DNA of 64,000 bases, from assembly GCF_029309835.1 (NCBI RefSeq), contig NZ_JARJHL010000014.1, positions 62,001 to 126,000 on the forward strand, given 5' to 3'. The position numbers were made by a program, and so were the translations under genes. Within the stretch, counting starts at the first letter, position 1; each line of letters begins with the position of its first letter. The notes beneath the pieces were generated by a model. The model was not told the DNA's origin. It was given only the letters and a program-made list of their open reading frames with translations, and did no database searches. Of this stretch, positions 17,053-26,995 are shown one piece after another. Origin of the DNA: Paracoccus sp. DMF-8 (GTDB lineage Bacteria; Pseudomonadota; Alphaproteobacteria; Rhodobacterales; Rhodobacteraceae).

Positions 17053-19801
17053 ATGGCAGTCGTCGTCGTAGAATCTCCGGCCAAGGCCAAGACGATCAAC
17101 AAATACCTTGGCGACGACTATACTGTCCTGGCTTCCTTCGGGCATGTCCGCGACCTGCCGCCCAAGGATGGCAGCGTCGATCCCGATGATGATTTCGCCA
17201 TGAAATGGGAAATCGCATCCGACAGCAAAAAGCACGTCAAGGCGATCAGGGACGCGCTGGCATCCGACCCGAACCTGATCCTGGCGACCGACCCCGATCG
17301 CGAAGGCGAGGCGATTTCGTGGCACCTGCTGGAAGCCCTGCAATCCTCGCTGAAAAAGGGCGCGCAGGTCAGCCGCGTGACCTTCAACGCGATCACCAAG
17401 AATGCCGTGACCGAGGCGATGGCCAAGCCGCGCCAGATCGACCAGCCGCTGGTCGATGCCTATCTGGCCCGCCGCGCGCTGGATTATCTGGTCGGCTTCA
17501 AGCTGTCGCCGGTGCTGTGGCGCAAGCTGCCGGGCGCGAAATCGGCGGGCCGCGTGCGACTCGGTCGCCCTGCGCATCATCGTCGACCGCGAGATGGAAA
17601 TCGAGGCCTTCAAGCCGCGCGAATACTGGTCGGTCCATGCCCGTCTGGCGACCCCGCGCGGCGACGAATTCGACGCCCAACTGGTCAGCTATGCGGGCAA
17701 GAAGCTGGACCGCTACGATCTGGACAATGCCGAGGCCGCGAAACTGGCCGTGCGCGCCGTCGAAAGCCGCGACCTGACCGTGACCAGCGTCACGGCCAAG
17801 CCCGCCAGCCGCAACCCCTGGCCGCCCTTCATGACCTCGACACTGCAACAGGAAGCCAGCCGCAAGCTGGGCATGGGCGCCAAGGCCTGCATGTCGGCGG
17901 CGCAGCGCCTGTATGAGGCGGGCCATATCACTATATGCGGACCGATGGCATCGACATGGCGCCCGAGGCCGTGATGGCCGCACGCGATGCGATCAAGGCG
18001 CGGTTCGGCGACACATACCTGCCGAAATCGCCGCGCATGCATAAAAACAAGGCCAAGAACGCCCAAGAGGCACATGAATGTATCCGCCCGACCGACATGA
18101 TGATGTCGCCCGACCGCCTGCCGGTCGCGGATCGCGATCAAAAGGCGCTGTATGATCTGATCTGGAAACGCACCATTGCGTCGCAGATGGAAGCGGCGCG
18201 GATGGAACGCACCACGGTCGAAATCGGCAGCGCCGACGCCTCAGGGTGGGCTTGCGCGCCAATCGGTCAGGGTCATGCTGTTCGACGGCTTTCTGAAGGT
18301 TTACGATCAGGGCCGCGACGATGACGATGACGAAGACAGCGCTCGCCTGCCGGCGATGTCCGAGGGCGAGACGACAGGGTTCCTGCGCGGTCATTTCGCG
18401 CCGGAATTCGCGCGACTGGCCGAAGACGGTGACCTGACCGAGGACGCGGGTGCCGCGCTGGCAGTGATCGACAAGGCCGTGATGGGGGGCGAGGCCGCCG
18501 TTCTGGCCCGCCAGCATTTCACCCAGGCCCCCCTGCGCTATACCGAGGCGACTCTGGTCAAGCGGATGGAAGAGCTGGGCATCGGCCGCCCCTCGACCTA
18601 TGCGAGCGTGGTCACGACCATTCAGGACCGCGATTATGTGCGCAAGGACAAGAACCGCCTGATCCCCGAGGACAAGGGGCGGCTGGTCACGATCTTTCTC
18701 CTGAAATATTTTCCGCGCTATGTCAGCTATGATTTCACCGCCGACATGGAGGGGGAACTGGATGATATCTCGTCCGGCTCGCGCGCCTATCGCGAGGTGC
18801 TGCGGCGGTTCTGGCGCGATTTTTCTGCCGCGCTGGAAGGCACGAGTGAGCTGCGCATCACCGAGGTCCTGGATGCGATCGACGACGCGCTGGCCCCGCA
18901 TCTGTACCCGCCGCGCGCCGATGGCAGCGACCCGCGCATCTGTCCGACCTGCGGGCAAGGTCAGTTGCATCTGAAAACCGCGCGTTCGGGCGGCGCCTTT
19001 ATCGGTTGCGGGAATTATCCCGAATGCCGTTATACGCGCCCGCTGTCGGTTCCCGAGGGCGAGCTCGTGGGCGACGTCGTTCTGGGCCATGACGAGGGCG
19101 AGGCGATCAGCCTGAAAAACGGCCGCTTCGGCCCCTATGTCCAGCGTGGCGAAGCGACCGAAGAGGTGCCGAAACCCGCCCGCGCCTCTATCCCCAAGGG
19201 CTGGGATGTGGCGGCGATGGATCTGGAAAAGGCGGTCCGCCTGCTGTCCCTGCCGCGTCTGGTCGGCAATCACCCCGAAGATGGCGCCCCGGTCGAGGCC
19301 GGGATCGGGCGGTTCGGGCCTTTTGTCAAACATGGCGCGAAATACGCGAACCTGCCCGATGTGGACGAGGTGTTCACCATCGGCATGAACCGCGCGGTCG
19401 AGGTGCTGGCGGCCAAGCAGACCCGTGGTCGCGCTGCCGCAGCAGCGCCCCTGAAAGAGCTGGGCGAGCATCCCGACGGCGGCCCGGTTCAGGTCATGGC
19501 GGGTCGCTACGGCCCCTATGTAAAATGGGCCAAGGTCAACGCGACCCTGCCGCGCGATCTGGAACCCGACGCCATCACGCTGGAGCGCGCGTTGGAACTG
19601 ATCGCGGCCAAGGCGGCGAAAGGCGGGAAAAAACCGGCGACGAAAAAAGCCGCGGCCAAGAAGGAACCGGCGGCCCGGAAAGCGGCCGCGAAAAAGCCCG
19701 CCGCCCCGAAAACCGCCGCCCCGAAAGCCGCATCCAAGAAGGCCACGGCGAAGAAGCCGGCAGCGAAAAAGGTCGCAAAGCCCGAGCCTGGCGCGGAGTG
19801 A
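17053..19801 (+). pseudogene. topA: DNA topoisomerase I, reading frame interrupted by several indels
   Basis: Type IA topoisomerase that relaxes negative supercoils. The reading is recognisable end to end, about 915 aa, but crosses three frames. The Toprim domain (VVESPAKAKTINKYLGDDY, ATDPDREGEA) is intact in the first frame. An extra base at about 17557-17560 follows KSAGRV. A missing base at about 17930 falls immediately before the catalytic tyrosine codon of ITYMRTDG. Between 18241 and 18274 one lost and two gained bases best explain the local reading VGLRAN then VMLFDGF. After that the frame is open: GIGRPSTYAS, a CPTCG/C zinc ribbon, and a Lys/Ala-rich tail of about 60 residues. topA is normally essential, so sequence error is likely. 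Confidence 0.8.
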
Positions 19802-19821
19802 TCTGTTCCAGCCAGGATGCA

Positions 19822-19846
19822 ACCGGCGTTTCGGCGCCGGTTTTTT
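19822..19846 (+). terminator. Rho-independent terminator after topA
   Basis: Stem ACCGGCG (19822-19828) and CGCCGGT (19835-19841), 6-base loop TTTCGG, followed directly by a run of six T (19841-19846). It lies 20 bp after the topA stop. Confidence 0.8.
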
Positions 19847-19995
19847 CTTGGGCGTTTCGTGGGTTGCCGTGCCGCGACATGGGTATTTGGATGATGAAGA
19901 AAGGCGCAAAGGATTCCCTGTGCCCGGTCTTTTCGTTGATCGGTGGGAAGGTGGTGCTAGGCTTTCCCCGATTGGTTTGACGAAGGGATTTCATC

Positions 19996-21714
19996 ATGCG
20001 GGTGGCGGGTGTTCTGGCGGCGGTTGTTTTTCTGGCGGATGTGGCGGTTGCTGACGAGGCTACGATTTTCGATCCGATGGACCGGATTCATCCGGTCTGG
20101 GCCGAGAATGGCATGGTCTCGGCGCAGGAGCGGCTGGCGGCGGAGGTCGGGCGCGACATTCTGGCGCGCGGTGGCAATGCGGTTGATGCCGGGGTTGCGG
20201 TTGCCCTTGCCCTTGCGGTGACCTTGCCGCGTGCGGGCAATATCGGCGGCGGTGGTTTCATGATTGTCCATGAGGCCGAAACCGGGCGGACGGTGGCCAT
20301 CGATTATCGCGAGATGGCGCCCTCGGGTGCGGATCGCGACATGTTTCTGGATGGGCAGGGCAATGCGGATAGCGGGCTTTCGCTGTTCAGCGGCGCGGCC
20401 TCGGGGGTGCCGGGGACGGTAGCGGGGATGCGATTGGCGCTGGACGAATTCGGCAGCATGGATTGGGCCGAGGTGATTGCCCCTGCGATCCGCTTGGCGG
20501 CCGAGGGGATCGTGGTGACTCCCGATCTGGCCGACAGTCTTGAGGCCTCGCGCAATGCGTTGGAGCGGTATCCGGCGACCGCGCGGATTTTTCTGAAGCC
20601 GGAGGGGGCGGGGTATCGGCCGGGTGAGCGCCTGGTTCAGGCCGATCTGGCGCGGACCTTGCAGGCGATTTCCGATGAGGGGCCGGATGGGTTCTATCGG
20701 GGAGAGGTGGCCGAAAGGATCGTGGCTGCGGTGCAGGCTGCGGGCGGGCTGATCTCGATGGAGGATATGGCGGGTTACAGGGCGGTTCTGCGTGAGCCGG
20801 TGCGGGGTCACTATCGCGGCCATGAGGTGGTTTCGATGCCGCCGCCGTCCTCGGGCGGGGTGCATCTGATCCAGATCCTGAATGCGCTGGAGGGCTATCC
20901 CATTGGCGCGCTTGGCCATAATTCGGGCATGACCATCCATCTGATGGCCGAGGCCATGAAGCAGGCCTATGCCGACCGGTCCGAATATCTGGGCGATCCC
21001 GATTTCGTCGATGTGCCGGTTTCGGCGCTGACCAGCAAGGAATATGCCGCCGCGATGCGTGACCGGATCAGCCCCGATCTTGCGCGGCCTTCGGTCGATG
21101 TCCGGCCTGCGGATCTGGCGCCTTACGAATCCGACGAGACCACGCATTTTTCCATCATGGATCGCGATGGCAATGCGGTTTCAAATACTTACACGATCAA
21201 TCTGAATTATGGCTCGGGGCTGGTGGCCGATGGCACCGGGGTTTTGATGAACAATGAGATGGATGATTTTTCAGCGAAACCGGGGGTCCCGAATGCCTTC
21301 GGTCTGGTCGGCGGTGATGCCAATGCGGTGCAGGCGGGAAAGCGGCCTCTGTCCTCGATGACGCCGACCATGGTGCTGAAGGACGGGCAGGTCTGGCTGG
21401 TGACCGGGTCGCCCGGTGGCGCACGGATCATCACGACGGTTCTGCAGGTGATCCTGAACGCGGTCGATCACGGGATGAATGTCGCCGAAGCCTCGACCGC
21501 GCCGCGCATTCACCATCAATGGCTGCCCGATGAGCTGCGGATCGAGGACGGGATCAGTCTGGATACGATCCGCATCCTGCAATCCAGGGGCCATGTCGTC
21601 GCGCCGAAGGAGGTCATGGGGTCTGCGCAGACGATCATGCGCGATCTGGACAGCGGGACGTTCTATGGCGCCTCGGATCCGCGCAGGCCCGATGCAGCGA
21701 CGGTGGGCTATTGA
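19996..21714 (+). CDS. ggt: Gamma-glutamyltransferase, periplasmic
   Basis: An N-terminal-nucleophile hydrolase of 572 aa that cleaves the gamma-glutamyl bond of glutathione. A signal peptide covers about the first 19 residues (MRVAGVLAAVVFLADVAVA). The precursor is expected to self-cleave before T382 in ETTHFSI, giving large and small chains. GGNAVDAGVAVA and GNIGGGGFMI in the large chain and SSMTPTM plus GSPGGARI in the small chain are family motifs. It could supply cysteine from glutathione, fitting the nearby sulfur genes. A terminator separates it from topA. Confident family assignment. Confidence 0.9.
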   Translation: MRVAGVLAAVVFLADVAVADEATIFDPMDRIHPVWAENGMVSAQERLAAEVGRDILARGGNAVDAGVAVALALAVTLPRAGNIGGGGFMIVHEAETGRTVAIDYREMAPSGADRDMFLDGQGNADSGLSLFSGAASGVPGTVAGMRLALDEFGSMDWAEVIAPAIRLAAEGIVVTPDLADSLEASRNALERYPATARIFLKPEGAGYRPGERLVQADLARTLQAISDEGPDGFYRGEVAERIVAAVQAAGGLISMEDMAGYRAVLREPVRGHYRGHEVVSMPPPSSGGVHLIQILNALEGYPIGALGHNSGMTIHLMAEAMKQAYADRSEYLGDPDFVDVPVSALTSKEYAAAMRDRISPDLARPSVDVRPADLAPYESDETTHFSIMDRDGNAVSNTYTINLNYGSGLVADGTGVLMNNEMDDFSAKPGVPNAFGLVGGDANAVQAGKRPLSSMTPTMVLKDGQVWLVTGSPGGARIITTVLQVILNAVDHGMNVAEASTAPRIHHQWLPDELRIEDGISLDTIRILQSRGHVVAPKEVMGSAQTIMRDLDSGTFYGASDPRRPDAATVGY

Positions 21715-21780
21715 GCGGGGTGCGCGTTGACTCTGCTGTGCAAGCTGGTCACAACATCTGCATCCATGGCGGAGGTGCTC

Positions 21781-22485
21781 ATGAAGAAGGTGTATGGTAG
21801 CGCGGCAGAGGCGCTTGACGGACTGTTGCGCGACGGGATTCTGATTGCGGCGGGCGGCTTTGCCTGGAGCGGCATCCCGGAATTGCTGATCGATGCGATC
21901 CACAAGGCGGGGACGAAGGATCTGACGATCGCCTCGAACAATTGCGGGGTGGACGGCTTTGGTCTGGGGATCTTGCTGGACAGCAAGCAGATCCGGAAAA
22001 TGATGTCGTCCTATGTCGGTGAGAACGCCGAATTCATGCGCCAGTATCTGTCGGGCGAACTTGAACTGGAATTCAACCCGCAGGGCACGCTTGCCGAACG
22101 GATGCGCGCGGGCGGTGCGGGTATTCCGGGGTTCTACACCCGGACCGGCGTCGGAACCGTGATCGCCGAGGGCAAGGAACACAAGGATTTCGACGGCGAG
22201 ACCTATATCCTTGAACGGGGGATCTTTGCCGATCTTCCGATCGTCAAGGGCTGGAAAGCCGATGAATCGGGCAATGTGATTTTCCGCAAGACGGCCCGGA
22301 ACTTCAACGTGCCGGCGGCGAAATGCGGGCGGGTCTGCGTTTGCGAAGTCGAGGAAATCGTGCCGACGGGCAGTCTTGATCCCGATGCGATCCATTTGCC
22401 GGGCATCTATGTGCACCGGCTGATTCAGGGCACGCATGAAAAGCGCATCGAACAGCGCACGACCCGCAAGAAGGAGACCGTCTGA
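21781..22485 (+). CDS. 3-oxoacid CoA-transferase subunit A
   Basis: The alpha subunit of a two-gene CoA-transferase that moves CoA between succinyl-CoA or acetyl-CoA and a 3-oxoacid such as acetoacetate. About 234 aa. The [10 protein letters not shown] segment near residue 20 and [16 protein letters not shown] match the SCOT/AtoD alpha family. ATG 21781 has GGAGGT 4 bp upstream; the ORF is open upstream but without such a site. The stop overlaps the subunit B start (TGATG), implying coupled synthesis. Likely role: ketone body or polyhydroxybutyrate-derived acetoacetate use. Confidence 0.88.
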   Translation: MKKVYGSAAEALDGLLRDGILIAAGGFAWSGIPELLIDAIHKAGTKDLTIASNNCGVDGFGLGILLDSKQIRKMMSSYVGENAEFMRQYLSGELELEFNPQGTLAERMRAGGAGIPGFYTRTGVGTVIAEGKEHKDFDGETYILERGIFADLPIVKGWKADESGNVIFRKTARNFNVPAAKCGRVCVCEVEEIVPTGSLDPDAIHLPGIYVHRLIQGTHEKRIEQRTTRKKETV

Positions 22486-23114
22486 TGCCCTGGGACCGTA
22501 ATCAGATGGCGGCACGGGCCGCGCAGGAACTGCAGGATGGCTGGTATGTGAACCTGGGCATCGGTATCCCGACCCTGGTCGCCAATTATATCCCCGAGGG
22601 TGTCGAGGTGACCTTGCAGTCCGAAAACGGCATGCTTGGGATTGGCCCCTTTCCGTTCGAGGGCGAAGAGGATCCCGATCTGATCAATGCCGGCAAGCAG
22701 ACCATCACCGAATTGCCCCGAACGGCGTATTTCGACAGCTCGGAAAGCTTTGCGATGATCCGTGGCGGCAAGATCGCGATGGCGATCCTTGGTGCGATGG
22801 AGGTGGCCGAAAACGGCGATCTTGCCAACTGGATGATCCCCGGCAAGCTTGTCAAGGGCATGGGCGGGGCGATGGATCTGGTCGCCGGTGTGCGTCGCGT
22901 CGTCGTGGTCATGGATCACACGAACAAGGCAGGCGAATTCAAGGTGCTGAAGGCCTGCACCTTGCCCTTGACCGGCAAGGGGGTCGTCAATCGCATCATC
23001 ACGAACCTCGGGGTGCTGGATGTTGTCGAGGGTGGCCTGAAGATCGTCGAACTGGCGGATGGCGTGACCGAGGAGGACATGCGCGCATCGACCGAGGCGA
23101 CAATCGTCGCGTGA
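22485..23114 (+). CDS. 3-oxoacid CoA-transferase subunit B
   Basis: The beta subunit, 209 aa, carrying the catalytic glutamate in LQSENGMLG, where a glutamyl-CoA thioester forms. Other family features are NLGIGIPTLVANY near the N-terminus and GGAMDLVAGVRRVVVVMDH in the middle. It forms a hetero-oligomer with the preceding subunit. It is convergent with fliP, whose stop lies 75 bp away. Confidence 0.9.
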   Translation: MPWDRNQMAARAAQELQDGWYVNLGIGIPTLVANYIPEGVEVTLQSENGMLGIGPFPFEGEEDPDLINAGKQTITELPRTAYFDSSESFAMIRGGKIAMAILGAMEVAENGDLANWMIPGKLVKGMGGAMDLVAGVRRVVVVMDHTNKAGEFKVLKACTLPLTGKGVVNRIITNLGVLDVVEGGLKIVELADGVTEEDMRASTEATIVA

Positions 23115-23123
23115 GCTTTGTCC

Positions 23124-23152
23124 GGGGCGGCTGCGGTTTTTGCGGCTGCCCC
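23124..23152. terminator. Possible hairpin between CoA-transferase and fliP
   Basis: GGGGCGGCTG (23124-23133) can pair with CGGCTGCCCC (23143-23152), with two G-U pairs and a T-rich loop. It sits between two convergent genes, a usual place for a shared terminator, but there is no T run after the stem. Confidence 0.35.
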
Positions 23153-23188
23153 ACGACGCAGGCCCTGAAAGTGGCGCAGGCCTTGCAG

Positions 23189-23905
23189 CTATTGATAGCC
23201 TCTGACCAGCGCGGTCGATATCAATGTCCAGCCATCGACAACCGCGAAGAAAGCCAGCTTGAACGGCAAGGCGACGACCGCCGGGGGCAGCATCATCATG
23301 CCCATGGACATCAGGACTGCCGAAACGACCAGGTCGATGATAAGAAACGGCAGGGCGACGAGAAAACCGATCTCGAAGGCGCGCTGGATTTCGCTGACCA
23401 TGAAAGCCGGGATCAGAACCGACAGGCGGTCGGGGGCCGCGTCGGGCCCCGGGGCAATCTCGGCAAAGCGGGCAAGCGTTTCGGGATCGACGCGCAATTC
23501 CATGAAGGCGCGAAACGGAGGGATGCCAAGGCTCAGCGCATCTTCGATCGGCATTTCCCCATTCCAAAGCGGTTGCCCGGCGACGCGCCAGAAATCATCC
23601 AGAACGGGCTGCATGACGAACCATGTCAGGAACATCGCCAGGCTGACGATCAGCATGTTTGGCGGCGATTGCTGCAATCCGATGGATTGACGCAGGATCG
23701 ACAGGACCGTGACGACGAATGGAAAGCATGTGACCATGATCGCCAGGGCCGGTGCCAGCGACAGTGCGGTCAGCAGAACCATCAGGGAGATCGCGTTTTT
23801 GCCGACCCCGTTCGACATCGCGCCCATGTCGGGGAGCGCCTGCGCAAACCCCATGGTCGGCAGCATTGATGCGGCCAGAATGGCGATCACGAGCCTTTGT
23901 CTCAT
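23189..23905 (-). CDS. fliP: Flagellar type III export gate protein FliP
   Basis: An inner-membrane component of the flagellar export gate, 238 aa. A cleavable signal peptide (MRQRLVIAILAASMLPTMGFAQA in outline; about 22 residues) is typical of FliP. Later segments include FPFVVTVLSILRQSIGLQQSPPN, PAFMVSEIQRAFEIGF and a final LPFKLAFFAVVDGW, all signatures of the family. The start overlaps fliN by 4 bases. It is the last gene of the leftward operon fliF-fliH-fliN-fliP. Confidence 0.92.
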   Translation of the reverse strand: MRQRLVIAILAASMLPTMGFAQALPDMGAMSNGVGKNAISLMVLLTALSLAPALAIMVTCFPFVVTVLSILRQSIGLQQSPPNMLIVSLAMFLTWFVMQPVLDDFWRVAGQPLWNGEMPIEDALSLGIPPFRAFMELRVDPETLARFAEIAPGPDAAPDRLSVLIPAFMVSEIQRAFEIGFLVALPFLIIDLVVSAVLMSMGMMMLPPAVVALPFKLAFFAVVDGWTLISTALVRGYQ

Positions 23906-24159
23906 CCGACCTGCGCAGCTCCGGTGATGCGAACACACAGGCGGCTTTCGGCGCCCTCGGTGGTGGTCAGTTCGCCGCGGGCGATGACCTTGTCACCCAC
24001 GCAGAGTTCAACCTCGTCGGACATGTCCTGATCAAGCGTCAGGACATCGTCGGGCCGCAGCCGCGAAATTTCGGCCACGGACAGCCGTGTGGCGCCGATG
24101 CGGACGCTGAGTTCGACCTGGATCTGATCGGTTGCAATGAGATTTGCGAAGTCGGTCAT
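23902..24159 (-). CDS. fliN: Flagellar motor switch protein FliN
   Basis: An 85-aa protein made of a single SpoA/FliMN C-terminal domain, part of the C-ring that switches rotation. The core reads VELSVRIGATRLSVAEISRL then GDKVIARGEL, matching FliN. It is shorter than enteric FliN because it lacks the N-terminal extension, which is common in alphaproteobacteria. It follows the fliH-like gene by 12 bp and overlaps fliP. Confidence 0.85.
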   Translation of the reverse strand: MTDFANLIATDQIQVELSVRIGATRLSVAEISRLRPDDVLTLDQDMSDEVELCVGDKVIARGELTTTEGAESRLCVRITGAAQVG

Positions 24160-24171
24160 TCTGTCACGCTC

Positions 24172-24729
24172 CTATGAAATATCTTTGATGAGGTCGCGCA
24201 AATCGGCGGTGAATTGCTGCGGATCGAAGGTCAGCACGCTTTCTTCGACGATGATGTCGATGCCCGATACGCCGGGCGGGGTTTCTTCGATCTTGATGTT
24301 TGATGTGCCGGTGGCCGTGACAAGCCGGGTCATTTCGCCCAGCAGATGCGACGGACATTTGATCATCGCTTGGGGCGCTGACGATACCCTGCCAATCCGC
24401 AGCAACTCGGTCGAGACGAATTGCGAAAGACGTTGCTTCATCCCCAACAGGGCGACATGTTCCATCAGCGCGTCCAGCATTAGCGACAGGCCCTGGCTGA
24501 TCAGCGCGTCAATTCCATGATCCCGCTCTGCCCCCGCTTGCTGAAGATGCGCGGACAGCGCCCGAAGCCCTTCCAGCGCGGCATCCAGGGCCGAGGTATT
24601 CGCCGCCTCGGTGCCTTCTTTCAGCCCGCGCATATACGCCTCTTGCAATGAGCTTTCCGTCAACTCCTGCTGGCGCGCGGCAGACGGGGACTGACCAAAA
24701 CATTCCAGTCGGACGATGGCGGCGTTCAT
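24172..24729 (-). CDS. fliH: FliH-like flagellar export accessory protein
   Basis: A 185-aa protein between fliF and fliN. The middle is helical and Ala/Leu/Glu-rich (LQEAYMRGLKEGTEAAN, then LRALSAHLQQAGAERDHG), and the C-terminus (IDIIVEESVLTFDPQQF) resembles the FliH/HrpE end that contacts FliI and FliN. Sequence similarity to FliH is weak and the call depends partly on gene order. The start overlaps the fliF stop (ATGA). Confidence 0.6.
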   Translation of the reverse strand: MNAAIVRLECFGQSPSAARQQELTESSLQEAYMRGLKEGTEAANTSALDAALEGLRALSAHLQQAGAERDHGIDALISQGLSLMLDALMEHVALLGMKQRLSQFVSTELLRIGRVSSAPQAMIKCPSHLLGEMTRLVTATGTSNIKIEETPPGVSGIDIIVEESVLTFDPQQFTADLRDLIKDIS

Positions 24730-26303
24730 ACGGCATCCTCACGTTTTTCGATCCATCCCGACAGGATCTTGAGGCTTTCGTCCTGCCGTTCGCGCATCAA
24801 CTCTTTCAGGCGTGCGACCGGGTCCGGGCTCTTCGGGTTCAGCGGGACGAAGTCGATCTCGGGCTCGATGACCGGTGTGGGAACAGGTTCAGCCGTCACC
24901 ACGGGTCTGCCGTTACCGGCGCCGGGCAGGTGGGGCGGTGGAGCCGAGCCGTCCAGCAATGCCGTAGTCCGCGCCAGAGCCGTTTCGGGCACGCAGCAGG
25001 GGGCGCAGAACAAGGAACGCCAGCGCCAAAGCAAAGAGACCGATCAGGGCAATTCTCGCCAGGCTGTTCATTTCCAACCGGTCGAAAAGGCCGCCGGAGG
25101 CAGATGTTCCCGATTCCGCCAGCGCGACAAAGGGCATTGATTTGACGGTGATCTGATCCCCCCGTGTTTCGTCGAAGCCGACGGCGGATGCGACCAGCTC
25201 GCGGATAGATCCAAGCTCCGCTTCGGATCTGGGCGCGGGCACCATCTCGCCGGCGTCATTGGCTGCCATCGTGCCGTTGACCAGGACCGCCACCGTCAGG
25301 CGCTTGACGTCACCGGGCTGCTTGCGCACTTCGCGGGTCACCCGGCTGACCTCGAAGTTCGAGCGCTGACGGGTTTCCGACCGCGATGACCGGCTTTCAC
25401 CGCTGCTGTCGCCCTGGCCTTCGGGCAGGTTCGATGCTGCCGACACGGCGCCCGCCAGAGAGTTCGAACTCTGGTCCGAGCTTTCTTCGCTTTCCTGCGA
25501 AATCAGGGCGCGCTCTTGCGGATCAAAGCGCTGTTCCGTCATCAATTCCGCCTCGGTGACGATGTCGAGATTCAGTTCGACAATCGCATTGCCGATGCCA
25601 ACATGGGGTTCAAGAATGCGTTCGACATTGCGCTTCATTTCGGCGGTGCGGGCTTTCCAGCCGGGCCTTCGTCGGGTGCCACCACACCGCGTTCGCTGTC
25701 GATAACCGTTACGCGGTCAGCCGACATGCCCGGAACACCGGAAGAAACCAGATAGCGCAGGGCGCTGGCCTGAGCCTGGGAAATCGCAGAACCGTTTGTT
25801 GTCAGCGTAACCGACGCCGAGGCCTTCGCCTCCCGGCGATATCCGCGTCCCGCAGGGACGGCCAGATGGACGCGTGCGGATTTGACATTCGGCAGCGCAA
25901 GAATGGTGCGGGCCAGCTCTCCTTCTTTGGCGCGCCAATAGGCGGCGTCGAACATCTGGGATGTCGTGCCAATGCCGGACATTCCATCCAGAATTTCATA
26001 ACCTGCGTTGCCGGATGCGGGCAGCCCCTCGCCGGCCAGTGACATGCGCAACTGGTCGCGATCAGCTTGCCGGACCCAGATCGAATCGCCCCGGACCTGA
26101 TAGGGAACACCTGATTTTTCCACGGAAGCGATGACCGATCCCGCCTGACCGGGTTCCAGACCGGCATAGTGAAGTGCCATCGTCGGCTGGTTCGCAAGCC
26201 ACGAAAATCCCATGATTCCCAGGAAAGTGACCAGAAATGCTCCGCCCAGTATCAGCCGCTGCCTGGCGCTTCTTTCGCGCATGTAGTCCTGCAGTTTCCG
26301 CAA
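24726..26303 (-). pseudogene. fliF: Flagellar MS-ring protein FliF, frame broken at two sites
   Basis: FliF forms the MS ring in the inner membrane. All expected parts are here: an N-terminal membrane helix (LILGGAFLVTFLGIMGFSW), the periplasmic ring-building region (VPYQVRGDSIWV, LALPNVKSARVHLA), MKRNVERILEPHVG, a second helix near the C-terminus and the FliG-binding tail ending KILSGWIEKRE. They lie in three frames. One base appears missing in CCGGGCC at 25661-25667, and one is gained somewhere in 24940-24995. If real, no full FliF would be made and the cell would lack flagella; homopolymer error is at least as likely. Total length fits a 525-aa FliF. Confidence 0.8.
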
Positions 26304-26413
26304 AACCGAATCTCCGAATCATGATTGGCTCGATATGGGCATTCATTGCATGCCCGGGATTAAGATTTGGTTAGCCCTAGGGTGTTATTGCTGGTTCATC
26401 CAGATGGAGAATC
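26304..26413. promoter_or_regulatory. Divergent promoter region between fliF and fliL operons
   Basis: This 110-bp AT-richer spacer separates the leftward fliF-H-N-P and rightward fliL-motA-flhA-flhB transcription units, so it must hold promoters for both. I could not identify a convincing sigma-28 or sigma-54 consensus. AGATGGAGAATC provides the fliL ribosome site. Confidence 0.45.
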
Positions 26414-26893
26414 ATGATGAGCGAAATCGCCGAACCAGATAAAAAACCCGCAGGTATGACGCCGAGGGCAAAGATATTGGCGGCCGCTCTGATTCTGATG
26501 GTCGGCGGGGCGGGCTTTGCCAGCACCTATCTTGGCGTGATCGATCCTGACGAGATCTTCAAACCCACGGCGGACGATGTCGCCAGCGAGGGGCCCGATT
26601 TCGTGTTTGTGGATGTGCCGCAGGTGGTTCTGGCTTTGCCCGGCGCCCGACCGAGAACTCTGGTGCTTTCGGCGAAGATAGAAGCCGACGCAGATCAGGT
26701 GCAGGATATCGAATATCTGCTGCCGAGGGTCTCTGATTCCTTCAATCTGTTCCTTTCGGATATTGATCCTGCTGCTTTTGAGCGACGAGGTATTCTGGAT
26801 ATCATCCGTTCCGAGCTTGCGACTCGCCTTTCCTATATCCTAGGGCCGGATCTGTTTCGCGATCTTTTGATTACGGAGTTTCGTATTCAATGA
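26414..26893 (+). CDS. fliL: Flagellar basal-body associated protein FliL
   Basis: A single-pass inner-membrane protein of 159 aa that surrounds the stator. A cytoplasmic N-terminus is followed by one helix (ILAAALILMVGGAGFASTYLG, about residues 19-38). The periplasmic domain includes FVDVPQVVLALPG and ends with LFRDLLITEFRIQ, as in FliL proteins. A second ATG directly follows the first. The stop overlaps the start of the IS-interrupted DUF6468 gene. Confidence 0.85.
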   Translation: MMSEIAEPDKKPAGMTPRAKILAAALILMVGGAGFASTYLGVIDPDEIFKPTADDVASEGPDFVFVDVPQVVLALPGARPRTLVLSAKIEADADQVQDIEYLLPRVSDSFNLFLSDIDPAAFERRGILDIIRSELATRLSYILGPDLFRDLLITEFRIQ

Positions 26894-26995
26894 ACATGCA
26901 TCAATTTTATGAAGTGGCCTTGATGGCTTTTTCCGTCGGTCTGTCCTGGTTTTGCTTTTCCCTGGCGAGGAAGTTGAAAAACCTCAACAATCTAG

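Noticed and set aside
26304..26413. A sigma-28 or sigma-54 flagellar promoter
   Set aside because: No adequate match to either consensus was found; only the divergent spacer itself is reported.
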